Below are positions 52,050 through 60,938 of a stretch of DNA of 64,000 nucleotides, one piece after another; position 1 is the stretch's first letter; each line of letters opens with the position of its first letter. The notes beneath the pieces were generated by a model that saw only the letters and a program-made list of their open reading frames with translations, made no database searches and was not told the origin of the DNA. The stretch comes from Scatomonas sp963930955. Lineage in GTDB: Bacteria > Bacillota > Clostridia > Lachnospirales > Lachnospiraceae. A program made the translations under genes and the position numbers. The DNA is taken from NCBI GenBank assembly GCA_963930955.1, contig OZ006967.1, forward strand, positions 2,542,001 through 2,606,000. Reading direction: 5' to 3'.

Positions 52050-53369
52050 ATGCACGAAGATGCTACATGTAATGACTTACAAGAAATCATAACACAAGCA
52101 ATCAACGAAATAAAGCAGGAACAAGGCGAAAATTTCAGCCTTTCCAAAATTAATCTTGCAGAACTGGAACGCCGGACCGGACTCAGCAGATCCAGGCTAA
52201 GGCGATTAAAAGAAAATAACTTTATTGTCACTCCGCATGGCAGGACAGGGCAAAAAGCAACAGCTACCATTCTGACCGGATATAGCGGTATCATTGATGG
52301 ACTGCTCCAAAAAGGTGTTACGAATTCTTCAGTATGCTTTGAGCGGCTACAGGAGGCTGGCTATACCGGCGGATTGACAACCGTAAAAACTTATATCGCT
52401 GATCACCGGGATCTTGTCCCGCCCAAACGTCAGCTCGTTGCCCCTCAGGGGAACCGGGGACGCAGATATCAGACTGACCCTGGGGAATCCTATCAGATGG
52501 ATTGGGGATTTGTCCAGGTAGATACGGATACTAGTACATCCTATAAGGTTGCATGTTTTGCTATGATCTGCCATCATTGCGGGGAAAGATATATTGAATT
52601 CTTTCCCAATGCCAGGCAGGAAAATCTCTTTATAGGGATGATCCATGCGTTTACTTATATGGGGATCCCACGCTATATACTGACAGATAACATGAAAAGC
52701 GTCGTAGTCCGGCGGGATCCGGAAGGCCATCCGCTGTGGCAGAAAGATTATAAAGTGTTCATGGAAACAATCGGTTTCCATACAAAACTCTGCAAGCCAA
52801 AGCATCCTTTCACTAAAGGCAAAGTGGAGCGCCTGATCCGCTTTGTAAAAGATAACTTTCTTGCCGGCAGAGTTTTTGGTACGATCACAGAATTGAATCT
52901 GGAAGCCATCGGATGGTGCAACCGTCAGAACAGCATGTATCATAAAGCAGTTGACTGCATCCCCTGTGAAAAGCATCGGGAAGACTGCATGGCTGTTGCT
53001 TCCGTATTAACAAAAACACAGGCACTTGCCTTTTATCTCTGCCCGGAAAGAAAGATTTCTTTCGATGGATTTGTCCATTATGAAGGGCGGCGCTTCGGCG
53101 TCCCGTATTGGTACACTCAGAAGACCTGCAGGATCCGGAGGGATTCCTTTACCCTCTATATTTACGCATCCGATCTCAGCAAAGTCCTGACCACACACGA
53201 TGTCACCTGGATGAGAAGAGACAGTTTCTGCCGGGATCAGTATGTGACAGAACAGCCGGAAGAAGTTCCATCGATGCCGGTCAAAACCCGGATCTTCCAG
53301 ATAGAGCCTCCCAAACAGCGCTCAGGATTTGAAAAATTCAACTTTGAGGAGGGCCTATGGGATGAATGA
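52050..53369 (+). CDS. istA: IS21-family transposase IstA (copy A)
   Basis: The ATG at 52050 has AAAGGAGGA upstream, better than the earlier ATG. The 439 residues have a helix-turn-helix (LERRTGLSRSRLRRLKEN) and the DDE core: MDWGFVQVDTDTS, ILTDNMKSVV and PFTKGKVERLIRF. A beta-barrel with HYEGRRFGVPYWY follows. It overlaps istB by 8 bp. Confidence 0.93.
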   Translation: MHEDATCNDLQEIITQAINEIKQEQGENFSLSKINLAELERRTGLSRSRLRRLKENNFIVTPHGRTGQKATATILTGYSGIIDGLLQKGVTNSSVCFERLQEAGYTGGLTTVKTYIADHRDLVPPKRQLVAPQGNRGRRYQTDPGESYQMDWGFVQVDTDTSTSYKVACFAMICHHCGERYIEFFPNARQENLFIGMIHAFTYMGIPRYILTDNMKSVVVRRDPEGHPLWQKDYKVFMETIGFHTKLCKPKHPFTKGKVERLIRFVKDNFLAGRVFGTITELNLEAIGWCNRQNSMYHKAVDCIPCEKHREDCMAVASVLTKTQALAFYLCPERKISFDGFVHYEGRRFGVPYWYTQKTCRIRRDSFTLYIYASDLSKVLTTHDVTWMRRDSFCRDQYVTEQPEEVPSMPVKTRIFQIEPPKQRSGFEKFNFEEGLWDE

Positions 53370-54165
53370 ATCAATACTTGAAAGAATCCAGTCCAGTGCA
53401 AAGGCACTGAAGATCGATCTTTATACAGCAGAACTGGCCAGCTATGCCGATGAAAAAGAACTTACGCCGGAAGCTCTGGAGGCAGTCTGTGGAGTTTTTG
53501 AATACCTGGAGCAGAAAAAATACGACTCTATGGTCCATACGATGCTGAAACTGAGCAAGCTTCCTATGAACGAGCCGAAAACCTTTGAAAGATTTGATTT
53601 CAGCCGGCTCCATGGGAAGCATGTGCAGTCACTGAAGAACATCTCTTCTCTGTCCGCTCTGTATGCAAGAAAAAATCTGGCCTTTATTGGACCGCAGGGC
53701 GTGGGCAAAACCCATCTGGCTATGGCTTTTGGCCGGGAATGCTGCCTGAAAGGATATAAAACCTATTTCTTAAGGGCAAGCGAACTCAACCAAAAGCTGA
53801 CGGATGCAAGAAAACACGGCCGGGAGGGCGCTGTCATCAACGGACTGGTAAAGCCTTCCTGCCTGATCATTGATGAGATTGGCAGGTGTGTGTTCGATAA
53901 AGAGAACACACGTATGTTCTTTGATGTGATTGACCGCCGCTACAATAAAGATGGTCCCAGTACTATGATTTTTACCAGCAATAAGACACCAAACCAGTGG
54001 GGTGAATATTTCAGCGAAGATGATACGCTGCTTTGTTCTTTAGACCGTGTCTTTGATGATGCCACTGTATTTATGATCAAAGGTGACAGCTACCGGGGAC
54101 GCAAGCTGGAAACACTTGGTCTTGAGGCTGGTATCGCAAAGCATACGGAGTTTAAAAATGCGTAA
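53362..54165 (+). CDS. istB: IS21-family helper ATPase IstB (copy A)
   Basis: Start ATG 53362, with GAGGAGGG upstream. The 267-residue ATPase has AFIGPQGVGKTHLAMAFG, CLIIDEIGR and TMIFTSNKTPNQWGEYF. IstB directs IstA to target DNA. Confidence 0.93.
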   Translation: MNESILERIQSSAKALKIDLYTAELASYADEKELTPEALEAVCGVFEYLEQKKYDSMVHTMLKLSKLPMNEPKTFERFDFSRLHGKHVQSLKNISSLSALYARKNLAFIGPQGVGKTHLAMAFGRECCLKGYKTYFLRASELNQKLTDARKHGREGAVINGLVKPSCLIIDEIGRCVFDKENTRMFFDVIDRRYNKDGPSTMIFTSNKTPNQWGEYFSEDDTLLCSLDRVFDDATVFMIKGDSYRGRKLETLGLEAGIAKHTEFKNA

Positions 54166-54451
54166 CTGTTAATAACATACATGATGCATTGGCGATTTTA
54201 AATTGACTGAGATTGGCGTTTTTAATCCGACTCTGAATGGTGAAAATCGCCTGACGCTAACAAGCTGGCGTTTCGATGATTATTCCGGGGCTCTTTGAGC
54301 CACCTGTCCGGACTTTGAGAGCCACCATTCCGGAGAATGAGAGCCACATATTCCGGTAATTCAGAGCCACATTAGGATTTATTATATTGATCTCCTTTAT
54401 ACTGTAAGAACACATCGTCAGATGTGAATACAGTTAAAGGAGGTCACCATT

Positions 54452-56014
54452 ATGACCAAGTATCGAGAAATCCTTCGCCTGAAAAGCCTAGGATTCAGCG
54501 AGCGGAACATCGCACACAGCTGCGGCGTATCCCGTAACACTGTTGCCAAGGTCATCAAACAGGCGGCGGAAATAAATCTTTCCTGGCCACTGGACCATGA
54601 CATGACCGACAGCGCACTTGAGGAAATACTTTTCCCCAAGACAAAATCAGCAACCAATAAACGGATGCCTGATTATGACTACATCCGCAGGGAGCTCCTG
54701 CGTAATGGAGTCAACAAGAAACTCCTATGGGTAGAATACTGTGAGGAATGTCGCATGAACAATGAAGAACCTCTCATGTACTCTCAGTTCTGCTACTACA
54801 TCCAAAAAGATGAAGAAAAGCGCAGGGCAACCATGCATATCCCACGGAAACCGGGTGAGCAGATCGAAGTAGATTGGGCCGGTGATCCGGCACAGCTCAT
54901 CGATCCGGACACCGGTGAGATCACAAAGGCAGAGATCTTTGTAGGTGTCCTTACTTACAGCCAGTATGCCTTTGTAAAGGCATACCTGAACCAGAAGACA
55001 GATAACTGGATCAAAGCGCATATCCAGATGTTTGAATTTTTCGGCGGCGTTACACCGATGCTTGTTCCTGATAACTGTTCTACGGCAGTGAATCCTTCGA
55101 AGAGCGACTGGTATACGACCGCGCTGAATACTACTTATCATGAGATGGCAGAACATTATAATGTCGCCATCATTCCGGCAAGAGTCCGGAAGCCCAAAGA
55201 TAAACCGAATGCAGAAGGTTCCGTTGGCAAGATCTCCACATGGATCACAGCGGCTCTTCGCAATGAACAGTTTTTCTCCCTTGCAGAATTAAACGCTTCA
55301 ATCCGTGAAAAGCTGGATGCCTACAATGCAAGGAAGTTTCAAAAGAAGGATTGCAGCAGGCTCCGTTTATTTCTTGGGGAAGAAAAGCCACTCCTGGCAC
55401 AGTTGCCTGCCACACCCTTCGAACTGGCTGAGTGGAAACAGGCCACTGTCCAGTTCAACTACCACATCGCAGTAGACAAGATGTACTACTCCGTGCCTTA
55501 TCAGTATATCAAAGATAAAGTCGATGTGCGCATAACAGAAACAACGATTGAAATATTTTATCATCACAATCGGATCGCCTCACATCGCTGCCTCCATGGA
55601 AGGAGCGGCCAGTACTCCACGGTAACGGCACATATGCCGCCAGACCATCAGAAGTATCTGGAATGGAATGGTGACCGTTTCCGCAGATGGGCAGATTCGA
55701 TCGGAATCAATACAAGAAAGGTGGTTGATGCGATCCTGACCTCCGGCAGGGTAGAACAGCAGACTTACAGAAGCTGTATGGGGCTGCTGAAGCTGGCTGA
55801 GAAGTATTCTCCTGTAAAACTGGAAGAGGCTTGCAATAAAGCGCTTCTGTATTCCAGGACCCCCAGTTATAAAAGTATCAAAAATCTATTGGCTGCCATG
55901 AAAGAGGATCCCCAATCCGTATCCCGGAATCCGAAATCCCCTTCATCAGAGACTGGGGCACAGACACATGGCATTACCCGGGGTGCCAGATACTACGGAG
56001 GTAAAAGAGCATGA
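54452..56014 (+). CDS. istA: IS21-family transposase IstA (copy B)
   Basis: The 520-residue protein has an N-terminal helix-turn-helix (SLGFSERNIAHSCGVSRNTV), and a DDE core with EVDWAGDPAQL, MLVPDNCSTAV and KPNAEGSVGKI. The IstA C-terminal barrel VDKMYYSVPYQYI follows. The ribosome site is AAAGGAGG. The stop overlaps istB by 4 bp. Confidence 0.94.
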   Translation: MTKYREILRLKSLGFSERNIAHSCGVSRNTVAKVIKQAAEINLSWPLDHDMTDSALEEILFPKTKSATNKRMPDYDYIRRELLRNGVNKKLLWVEYCEECRMNNEEPLMYSQFCYYIQKDEEKRRATMHIPRKPGEQIEVDWAGDPAQLIDPDTGEITKAEIFVGVLTYSQYAFVKAYLNQKTDNWIKAHIQMFEFFGGVTPMLVPDNCSTAVNPSKSDWYTTALNTTYHEMAEHYNVAIIPARVRKPKDKPNAEGSVGKISTWITAALRNEQFFSLAELNASIREKLDAYNARKFQKKDCSRLRLFLGEEKPLLAQLPATPFELAEWKQATVQFNYHIAVDKMYYSVPYQYIKDKVDVRITETTIEIFYHHNRIASHRCLHGRSGQYSTVTAHMPPDHQKYLEWNGDRFRRWADSIGINTRKVVDAILTSGRVEQQTYRSCMGLLKLAEKYSPVKLEEACNKALLYSRTPSYKSIKNLLAAMKEDPQSVSRNPKSPSSETGAQTHGITRGARYYGGKRA

Positions 56015-56787
56015 CCAATCAGAGTACCATTGATAAACTTATCGAGATGCGCCTGTCATCCATGGCAGATTCCTTTCGTATCCAGATGGCTGATCCAACG
56101 ATGAAGGAAGTCCCGTTCGAAGACCGCTTCGGCATGCTGGTTGATGTTGAATATACCAATCGTAAAAACAACCGTCTGAAAAGGCTGATCCGTCAGGCGG
56201 AACTGGAGCAGCCAGACGCCAGCATCGCAGCCATTGACTATCAATCCGGCCGGAAGCTGAACAAAGCTTTGATCAGCCGTCTGGCAACCTGTGAATACAT
56301 CTCAGAGTACCGCAACATTTTTATTACCGGCGCCACCGGAAGTGGTAAGACTTATCTGGCATGCGCTTTTGGTATGGAGGCATGTAAACAGTATTACACC
56401 GTGAAATATGTCCGTCTTCCGGATCTGTTGCTGGATATGCAGGCAGCCAGGGATTCCGGTGATTTTACCAGTATACTAAAGAAATACACCAAGCCAGTCC
56501 TGCTGATCATTGATGAATGGCTCCTGCTCAAACTGACCGAGTCAGAAGCCAGAAACCTTTTCGAGCTGATCCACAAACGCAGGAAAAAATCATCGACCAT
56601 CTTCTGCTCCCAGTTCCGGGAAAGCGAGTGGTACCAACAGATCTGCAGCGGTGAGAGCACTCTTGCAGACGCCATCATGGATCGTATTTCTTACGATTCA
56701 TATAAAATCAACATTGAGAGCATCGATCCATCAAAAGACCTTTCCATGAGAGAGGTATATGGCCTGGATCCTGCCCAGGCTGAGTAA
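56011..56787 (+). CDS. istB: IS21-family helper ATPase IstB (copy B)
   Basis: The 258 residues contain FITGATGSGKTYLACAFG, PVLLIIDEW and IFCSQFRESEWYQQI, with ADAIMDRISYDSYKI near the end. It is translationally coupled to istA. Confidence 0.94.
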   Translation: MTNQSTIDKLIEMRLSSMADSFRIQMADPTMKEVPFEDRFGMLVDVEYTNRKNNRLKRLIRQAELEQPDASIAAIDYQSGRKLNKALISRLATCEYISEYRNIFITGATGSGKTYLACAFGMEACKQYYTVKYVRLPDLLLDMQAARDSGDFTSILKKYTKPVLLIIDEWLLLKLTESEARNLFELIHKRRKKSSTIFCSQFRESEWYQQICSGESTLADAIMDRISYDSYKINIESIDPSKDLSMREVYGLDPAQAE

Positions 56788-56868
56788 CTATCAACAGGTG
56801 GCTCCGTTAGTCCGGACAGGTGGCTCACGCCACACCGGACTGGCGGCTCCGCCGCGCCGTAATATTCA

Positions 56869-57929
56869 TCGCCGATCAGGTCAAAGGGCACCGAATAACG
56901 ATTGAGGCCATCGGTGATCGTATAGTCGTTGTGGATCTTCGCTGTGCACCATGTAGCCAGTTCGTACGGTGCGGGGGGAAGAGGATGCATAAAACTGCGT
57001 TCTTCCTCTTCGTATGCCGTGTGGCGGTTCCCTTTCCGGGTCTTGAAAGACTTATTGTTCAGAGCCTCAAGCTTCTCTTTTACGGTGGCATAAGCCTCTT
57101 CAAAAGAGAAGAAGTGATAATTCCTGATGGCGGCAAGGATCCAGGTCGTGGCAAACTTCACGGAACCCTCTGCATTCGGTTTGTCATCAGGAGCCTTTGG
57201 CCGGGCCGGGACAATCGCCGTATCGTAATGATCGGCCATTTCCTGATAGGCTCTGGGAATGACGGTTTCATAACGGGTATTCTTGGTTACTCCGGCCTTG
57301 AGGTTATCCGGCACAACCAAACGGGTTACGCCCCCAAAGTACTCATAGGCATGGACATGGCAGAGGATAAAGTTCTCCGACTTCATATCCCGGCAGAGTT
57401 CCGCATATACAAGGCTGCTGCAAGACAATACTCCCACGAAGAGATAAGCTGGAGTGATTTCGCAGGTAACACTGTCGTGGATGTCAATGGTTGCACCAGC
57501 CCAGTCAACCTCGAAGGTCTCTCCAGGCTTTCGGGAAATACGCATGGTTGCCTTGCTGACTCTTGCCCATTTGCGGTAGAGGTCACCAAACTGTGTACTC
57601 ATGTACGGCTGCTTCCCTGCGGCATAAGCCTTCTCGCAGTACTCTGTCCAGAGAAGTGTCATCGTAACGCCTTTCTTTGCGAGTTCCCTGTGAATCCACG
57701 GGAAGTCAATAGGCATACGGTTGGAATTCTTCTCTGCCCGGTCAGGGTACAGGAGTAACTCCAGGTCTGAGTTAGTAACATTTGCATCCAGAGGCCACTC
57801 GATCTTCAGCGCATTGGCTAAGTCGATTACTTCTTTGACAGTACTGCGGGAACTATGAACAGATGATGTGATCACCCGCTGTGAATACCCGAGATTATGA
57901 AGCCTCAGGATTTCTCGATAATCTACCAT
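56869..57929 (-). pseudogene. IS21 istA (copy C), C-terminus lost
   Basis: The start MVDYREILRLHNLGYS has AAGGAGGG 8 bp upstream. The DDE residues are present (FEVDWAGATIDI, LVVPDNLKAGV, KPNAEGSVKFA). The protein breaks at GLNRYSVPFDLIGDE, where the copy B terminus begins; the residues after that in the frame come from copy B DNA. Confidence 0.88.
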
Positions 57930-58073
57930 GATTATCGCCCTCCTTATGATAGTAGTCACACATTAGGTGTGCCACATTCATTATAAGGAGAACTTTAACG
58001 GCTGGTACAGCCAACCGGCAAGGTGGTACAGAATTAGCGGCAGGGTGGTACAGTTAAACCGTGCAGTGTGTCA
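56869..58073 (-). mobile_element. IS21-family element, copy C (3'-truncated)
   Basis: Only one end remains, TGACACACTGCACGG at 58073 on the minus strand, with three subterminal GGTGGTACAG-type repeats (58011-58053). The other end, istB and the istA tail are missing at the junction with copy B (56868/56869). Confidence 0.8.
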
Positions 58074-58142
58074 CGAGCGACCGTTATTTACATTTTTTCC
58101 GCCCTATAAGGGAAGAAAAAATTTCTCCCTTTTGCACAAAGG

Positions 58143-58496
58143 TCAGAAGTCCTTTCTCCCGGCAGGCCGGATTGCTTTGGGCTGATCGATGGAAAGCCCT
58201 TCTAAAAGCCAGCGGTATTCCTGCCGGGTAAGATTCCTTACTTCTGAAGAATCCCGGGGCCACTGGAACCGCCCATTATCTAAACGTTTATAATAGAGAC
58301 AGAATCCGTCTTTTTCAAAATGAAGCGCTTTGATCCGGTCACAGCGTCTGCCGCAGAAAAGAAACAGGGAATTGCTGTAGGGATCTAATTCATAGGTATC
58401 CCGAACGATTGCCATTAAGCCATCAATACTTTTTCGCATGTCGGTATAGCCTGTCACAAGGAAAAATCTGGCCACACCGGACAGTTCACCTAACAA
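58143..58496 (-). CDS. IS66 accessory protein TnpB (second element)
   Basis: 117 residues, almost identical to the product of 47587-47940 (VTGYTDMRKSIDGLMAIV; LFLFCGRRCDRIKALHF). The coding frame is intact, but the element lacks tnpC, so it cannot move on its own. Confidence 0.92.
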   Translation of the reverse strand: MLGELSGVARFFLVTGYTDMRKSIDGLMAIVRDTYELDPYSNSLFLFCGRRCDRIKALHFEKDGFCLYYKRLDNGRFQWPRDSSEVRNLTRQEYRWLLEGLSIDQPKAIRPAGRKDF

Positions 58497-58846
58497 AGCT
58501 GCCGCAGGGCAAGAAGAGTATTGCGGATCACATCCGCCCCGGCCTGTTCATGGATCTCGATACGGATGCCCTGCATTTCCAGACAGATCGAGGGCGTATG
58601 TAAAGCTACGGTATCTGAATGCTGTTCCCTTTCCCAGAGTGGGATCTGGACAACTTCCTGTTTCTGTGCGGCAGCATCCACTGCTTCCGGAACCTCGCAG
58701 GCTTTTTTGCGTAAAGCCCGGACGTGATAGTAAAATGTGCTGACAGGGATCCCGTTTTCTATGCACCATTGGCGGTCGGTAAGCCCGCTGGATCTGCACT
58801 GGATGATCAGATTTAACCAATGTTCATCATTTAAAGCTGTACTCAT
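58490..58846 (-). CDS. IS66 accessory protein TnpA (second element)
   Basis: The start MSTALNDEHWLNLIIQCRSS matches the split gene at 51414; upstream in-frame ATGs at 58864 and 58855 are alternatives. It contains a helix-turn-helix (GLTDRQWCIENGIPVSTFYY). It shows the uninterrupted form of the gene cut by the TniAB-like element and overlaps tnpB by 7 bp. Confidence 0.9.
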   Translation of the reverse strand: MSTALNDEHWLNLIIQCRSSGLTDRQWCIENGIPVSTFYYHVRALRKKACEVPEAVDAAAQKQEVVQIPLWEREQHSDTVALHTPSICLEMQGIRIEIHEQAGADVIRNTLLALRQLC

Positions 58847-59042
58847 TTGATTCATCTCCTCCAACGTGAGATTTTGGAGTAATCAGGTACAGCAAAAGCG
58901 ACTCAGGATGTGAGATGAAAGCATAGCTTTTGCAACTCCCAGAACCGGATAGGAAGTGAATTACTCCAAGTATCTGAAGTATCTCACAAAAGTTGGAGTT
59001 TGACTATCCGGTTGGTTATAAAGCGCTTACGTAAAACAGTAT

Positions 59043-60911
59043 TCACTCCACCGTCACACTTTTCGCCAGGTTTCTGGGTTTATCCACATCCAGGCCCCTC
59101 GCCACGCTGAGATAATATCCCAGCAGCTGCAGCGGGATCACTGCCAGCGAAGCGGCAAAGTGTTCATCCGTCTTCGGGATATAAACCGTGAAATCCGCCG
59201 TGTCCTCCACCCCATAATTCCCATAGGTGGTCAGGCCCATCAGGTAGGCGCCTCTGCTCTTGCACTCCACCATATTGCTGATGGTCTTCTCATACAGGTC
59301 CTGCTGGGTCAGAAGGCCGATCACCAGCGTGCCGTCTTCAATCAGACTAATCGTCCCGTGCTTCAGCTCCCCGGCAGCATAAGCCTCGGAATGGATGTAG
59401 CTGATCTCCTTCATCTTCAGGCTGCCCTCCAGCCCGATGGCGTAATCGATTCCGCGGCCCACAAAGAATACATCCTTTGCGCTGGCAAACTTCGCGGCAA
59501 ACCACTGGATCCGCTCCTTTTCCTCCAGCAGCCGGCTCATTTTCTCCGGCAGGAGCCGCAGCTTGGCGATCAGTTCCCCATACTGTTCCTCCGTCAGCTT
59601 CCCTCTGACCTTTCCAAACTGCACCGCCAATGTATCGCAGGCGATCAGCTGGGCGGAATACGCCTTTGTGGTAGCCACAGCGATCTCCGGACCGGCCAGG
59701 GTGTAAAATACACGGTCCGCCTCCCTGGCGATACTGCTGCCAACTACATTTACAATCCCCATGGTCTTCAATCCCTTCGCTTTCGCCTCACGCAAAGCCG
59801 CCAGACTATCCGCCGTCTCGCCCGATTGGCTGATGATCACCACAAGGGCATTGGAATCCAGGGGCATCCTGCGGTAGCGGAACTCACTCGCCAGCTCCAC
59901 CCGGACCGGCAGCTCCGCCAGATCCTCGAAAATATACTGAGCCGCCATCCCTACATGCCAGGCTGAGCCGCAGGCCACGATATAGATCTGGGAAATGTTC
60001 TGGATCTCTTCATCCGTGAGCCCCACCTCGCTCAGATCGATTCGGTCCTCCTTCAGAACAGAATTCAGGGTATCCGATACTGCCTTCGGCTGCTCATGGA
60101 TCTCCTTCATCATGAAATGCTCATAGCCGCCCTTTTCCGCGGCTTCAGCTGAGAAAGTGATCTCCGTTGGCTCGATCTCGATCTCATCACCGTTCAGGTC
60201 ATAGAAGATAGCCTGTCCGGGCCGGAGCCTGGCAAGCTGCAGGTTACCGATATAGTATACATTCCTTGTATATTTCAGAATCGCCGGCACATCAGAAGCC
60301 ACATAGGTCTCGCCGCCGGCAATGCCGATGATCATGGGACTGTCCTTCCGGGCCACGAAGATCTCTCCCGGATAGTCGGTGAACATCACCTCCAGCGCAT
60401 AGCTGCCTCTCACGCGTACCAGCGTCTTGTTGATGGCGTCGATCGGACCGGCCTGGTATTTCTTATAATAATAGTCCACCAGCTTAATCACAACCTCTGT
60501 ATCTGTCTGGCTGTAAAATGTATAGCCATGGCGGAGCAGCTTGTCCTTTAGCTCCTGGTAGTTCTCAATAATCCCGTTATGTACGCCCACAACCCCGGAC
60601 TCCACCGGGCCGGAGCCGGAACGCGTACAGTTTCCGCTGACGTGGGGATGGGCATTGGTCTGGCTGGGCTCCCCATGCGTCGCCCATCTGGTATGGCCGA
60701 TCCCGCAGGTGCCATGGATCGCCAGCCCATCGTTCGTCTTCTCCGCCAGATTCCGCAGCTTCCCGGTGGATTTCACCACCTCAGCCAGGTTCTCTCCATC
60801 CCGCACAGCCAGTCCGGCCGAGTCATAGCCTCTGTATTCCAGTTTTGATAAGCCTTCCAGCAGGATCGGCGCTGCCTGCTGATGGCCGGTAAAACCTACG
60901 ATTCCGCACAT
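59043..60911 (-). CDS. glmS: Glutamine--fructose-6-phosphate aminotransferase (copy 2)
   Basis: The 622-residue enzyme has the same architecture as copy 1: MCGIVGFTG with Cys2, GHTRWATHGEPSQTNAHPH, two SIS domains (ISQSGETADSLAALREAK, MKEISYIHSEAYAAGELKHG) and a full C-terminus PRNLAKSVTVE. It has a short insert after HPH (VSGNCTRSGSGPVES) that copy 1 lacks. It lies 27 bp after glmM on the same strand and so is in an amino-sugar operon that feeds CapF/CapG. No ribozyme-like leader is present. Confidence 0.96.
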   Translation of the reverse strand: MCGIVGFTGHQQAAPILLEGLSKLEYRGYDSAGLAVRDGENLAEVVKSTGKLRNLAEKTNDGLAIHGTCGIGHTRWATHGEPSQTNAHPHVSGNCTRSGSGPVESGVVGVHNGIIENYQELKDKLLRHGYTFYSQTDTEVVIKLVDYYYKKYQAGPIDAINKTLVRVRGSYALEVMFTDYPGEIFVARKDSPMIIGIAGGETYVASDVPAILKYTRNVYYIGNLQLARLRPGQAIFYDLNGDEIEIEPTEITFSAEAAEKGGYEHFMMKEIHEQPKAVSDTLNSVLKEDRIDLSEVGLTDEEIQNISQIYIVACGSAWHVGMAAQYIFEDLAELPVRVELASEFRYRRMPLDSNALVVIISQSGETADSLAALREAKAKGLKTMGIVNVVGSSIAREADRVFYTLAGPEIAVATTKAYSAQLIACDTLAVQFGKVRGKLTEEQYGELIAKLRLLPEKMSRLLEEKERIQWFAAKFASAKDVFFVGRGIDYAIGLEGSLKMKEISYIHSEAYAAGELKHGTISLIEDGTLVIGLLTQQDLYEKTISNMVECKSRGAYLMGLTTYGNYGVEDTADFTVYIPKTDEHFAASLAVIPLQLLGYYLSVARGLDVDKPRNLAKSVTVE

Positions 60912-60938
60912 GTAAAAAGTACCTCCAAAAATGTTTCT

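Larger units (their letters stand above)
51914..54262 (+). mobile_element. IS21-family element, copy A (complete)
   Basis: Ends TATTAGCGTCGGG and, inverted, TGTTAGCGTCAGG. The 4-bp duplication AGCT lies at 51910-51913 and 54263-54266, inside the older ATPase gene. Each end repeats internal motifs (GTGTCAGGCTAAAATAGCC at the left). It carries istA and istB, both apparently intact. Confidence 0.88.
54277..56868 (+). mobile_element. IS21-family element, copy B
   Basis: Ends TGATTATTCCGGGG and, inverted, TGAATATTACGGCG, with repeated GAGCCAC..TCCGG motifs inside both ends (54298-54372 and 56800-56860). The left flank is the older ATPase gene and the right flank is IS21 copy C, so the two flanks were not originally joined; a deletion or later insertion altered one side. 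Confidence 0.85.
58074..59030 (-). mobile_element. Second IS66-family remnant (tnpB, tnpA and right end)
   Basis: It keeps the right terminus AGCGCTTAC at 59030, tnpA and tnpB, but has no tnpC; the left part is replaced by IS21 copy C. It is close in sequence to the IS66 at 45433-51602. The terminus lies 12 bp from the glmS copy 2 stop. Confidence 0.85.
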
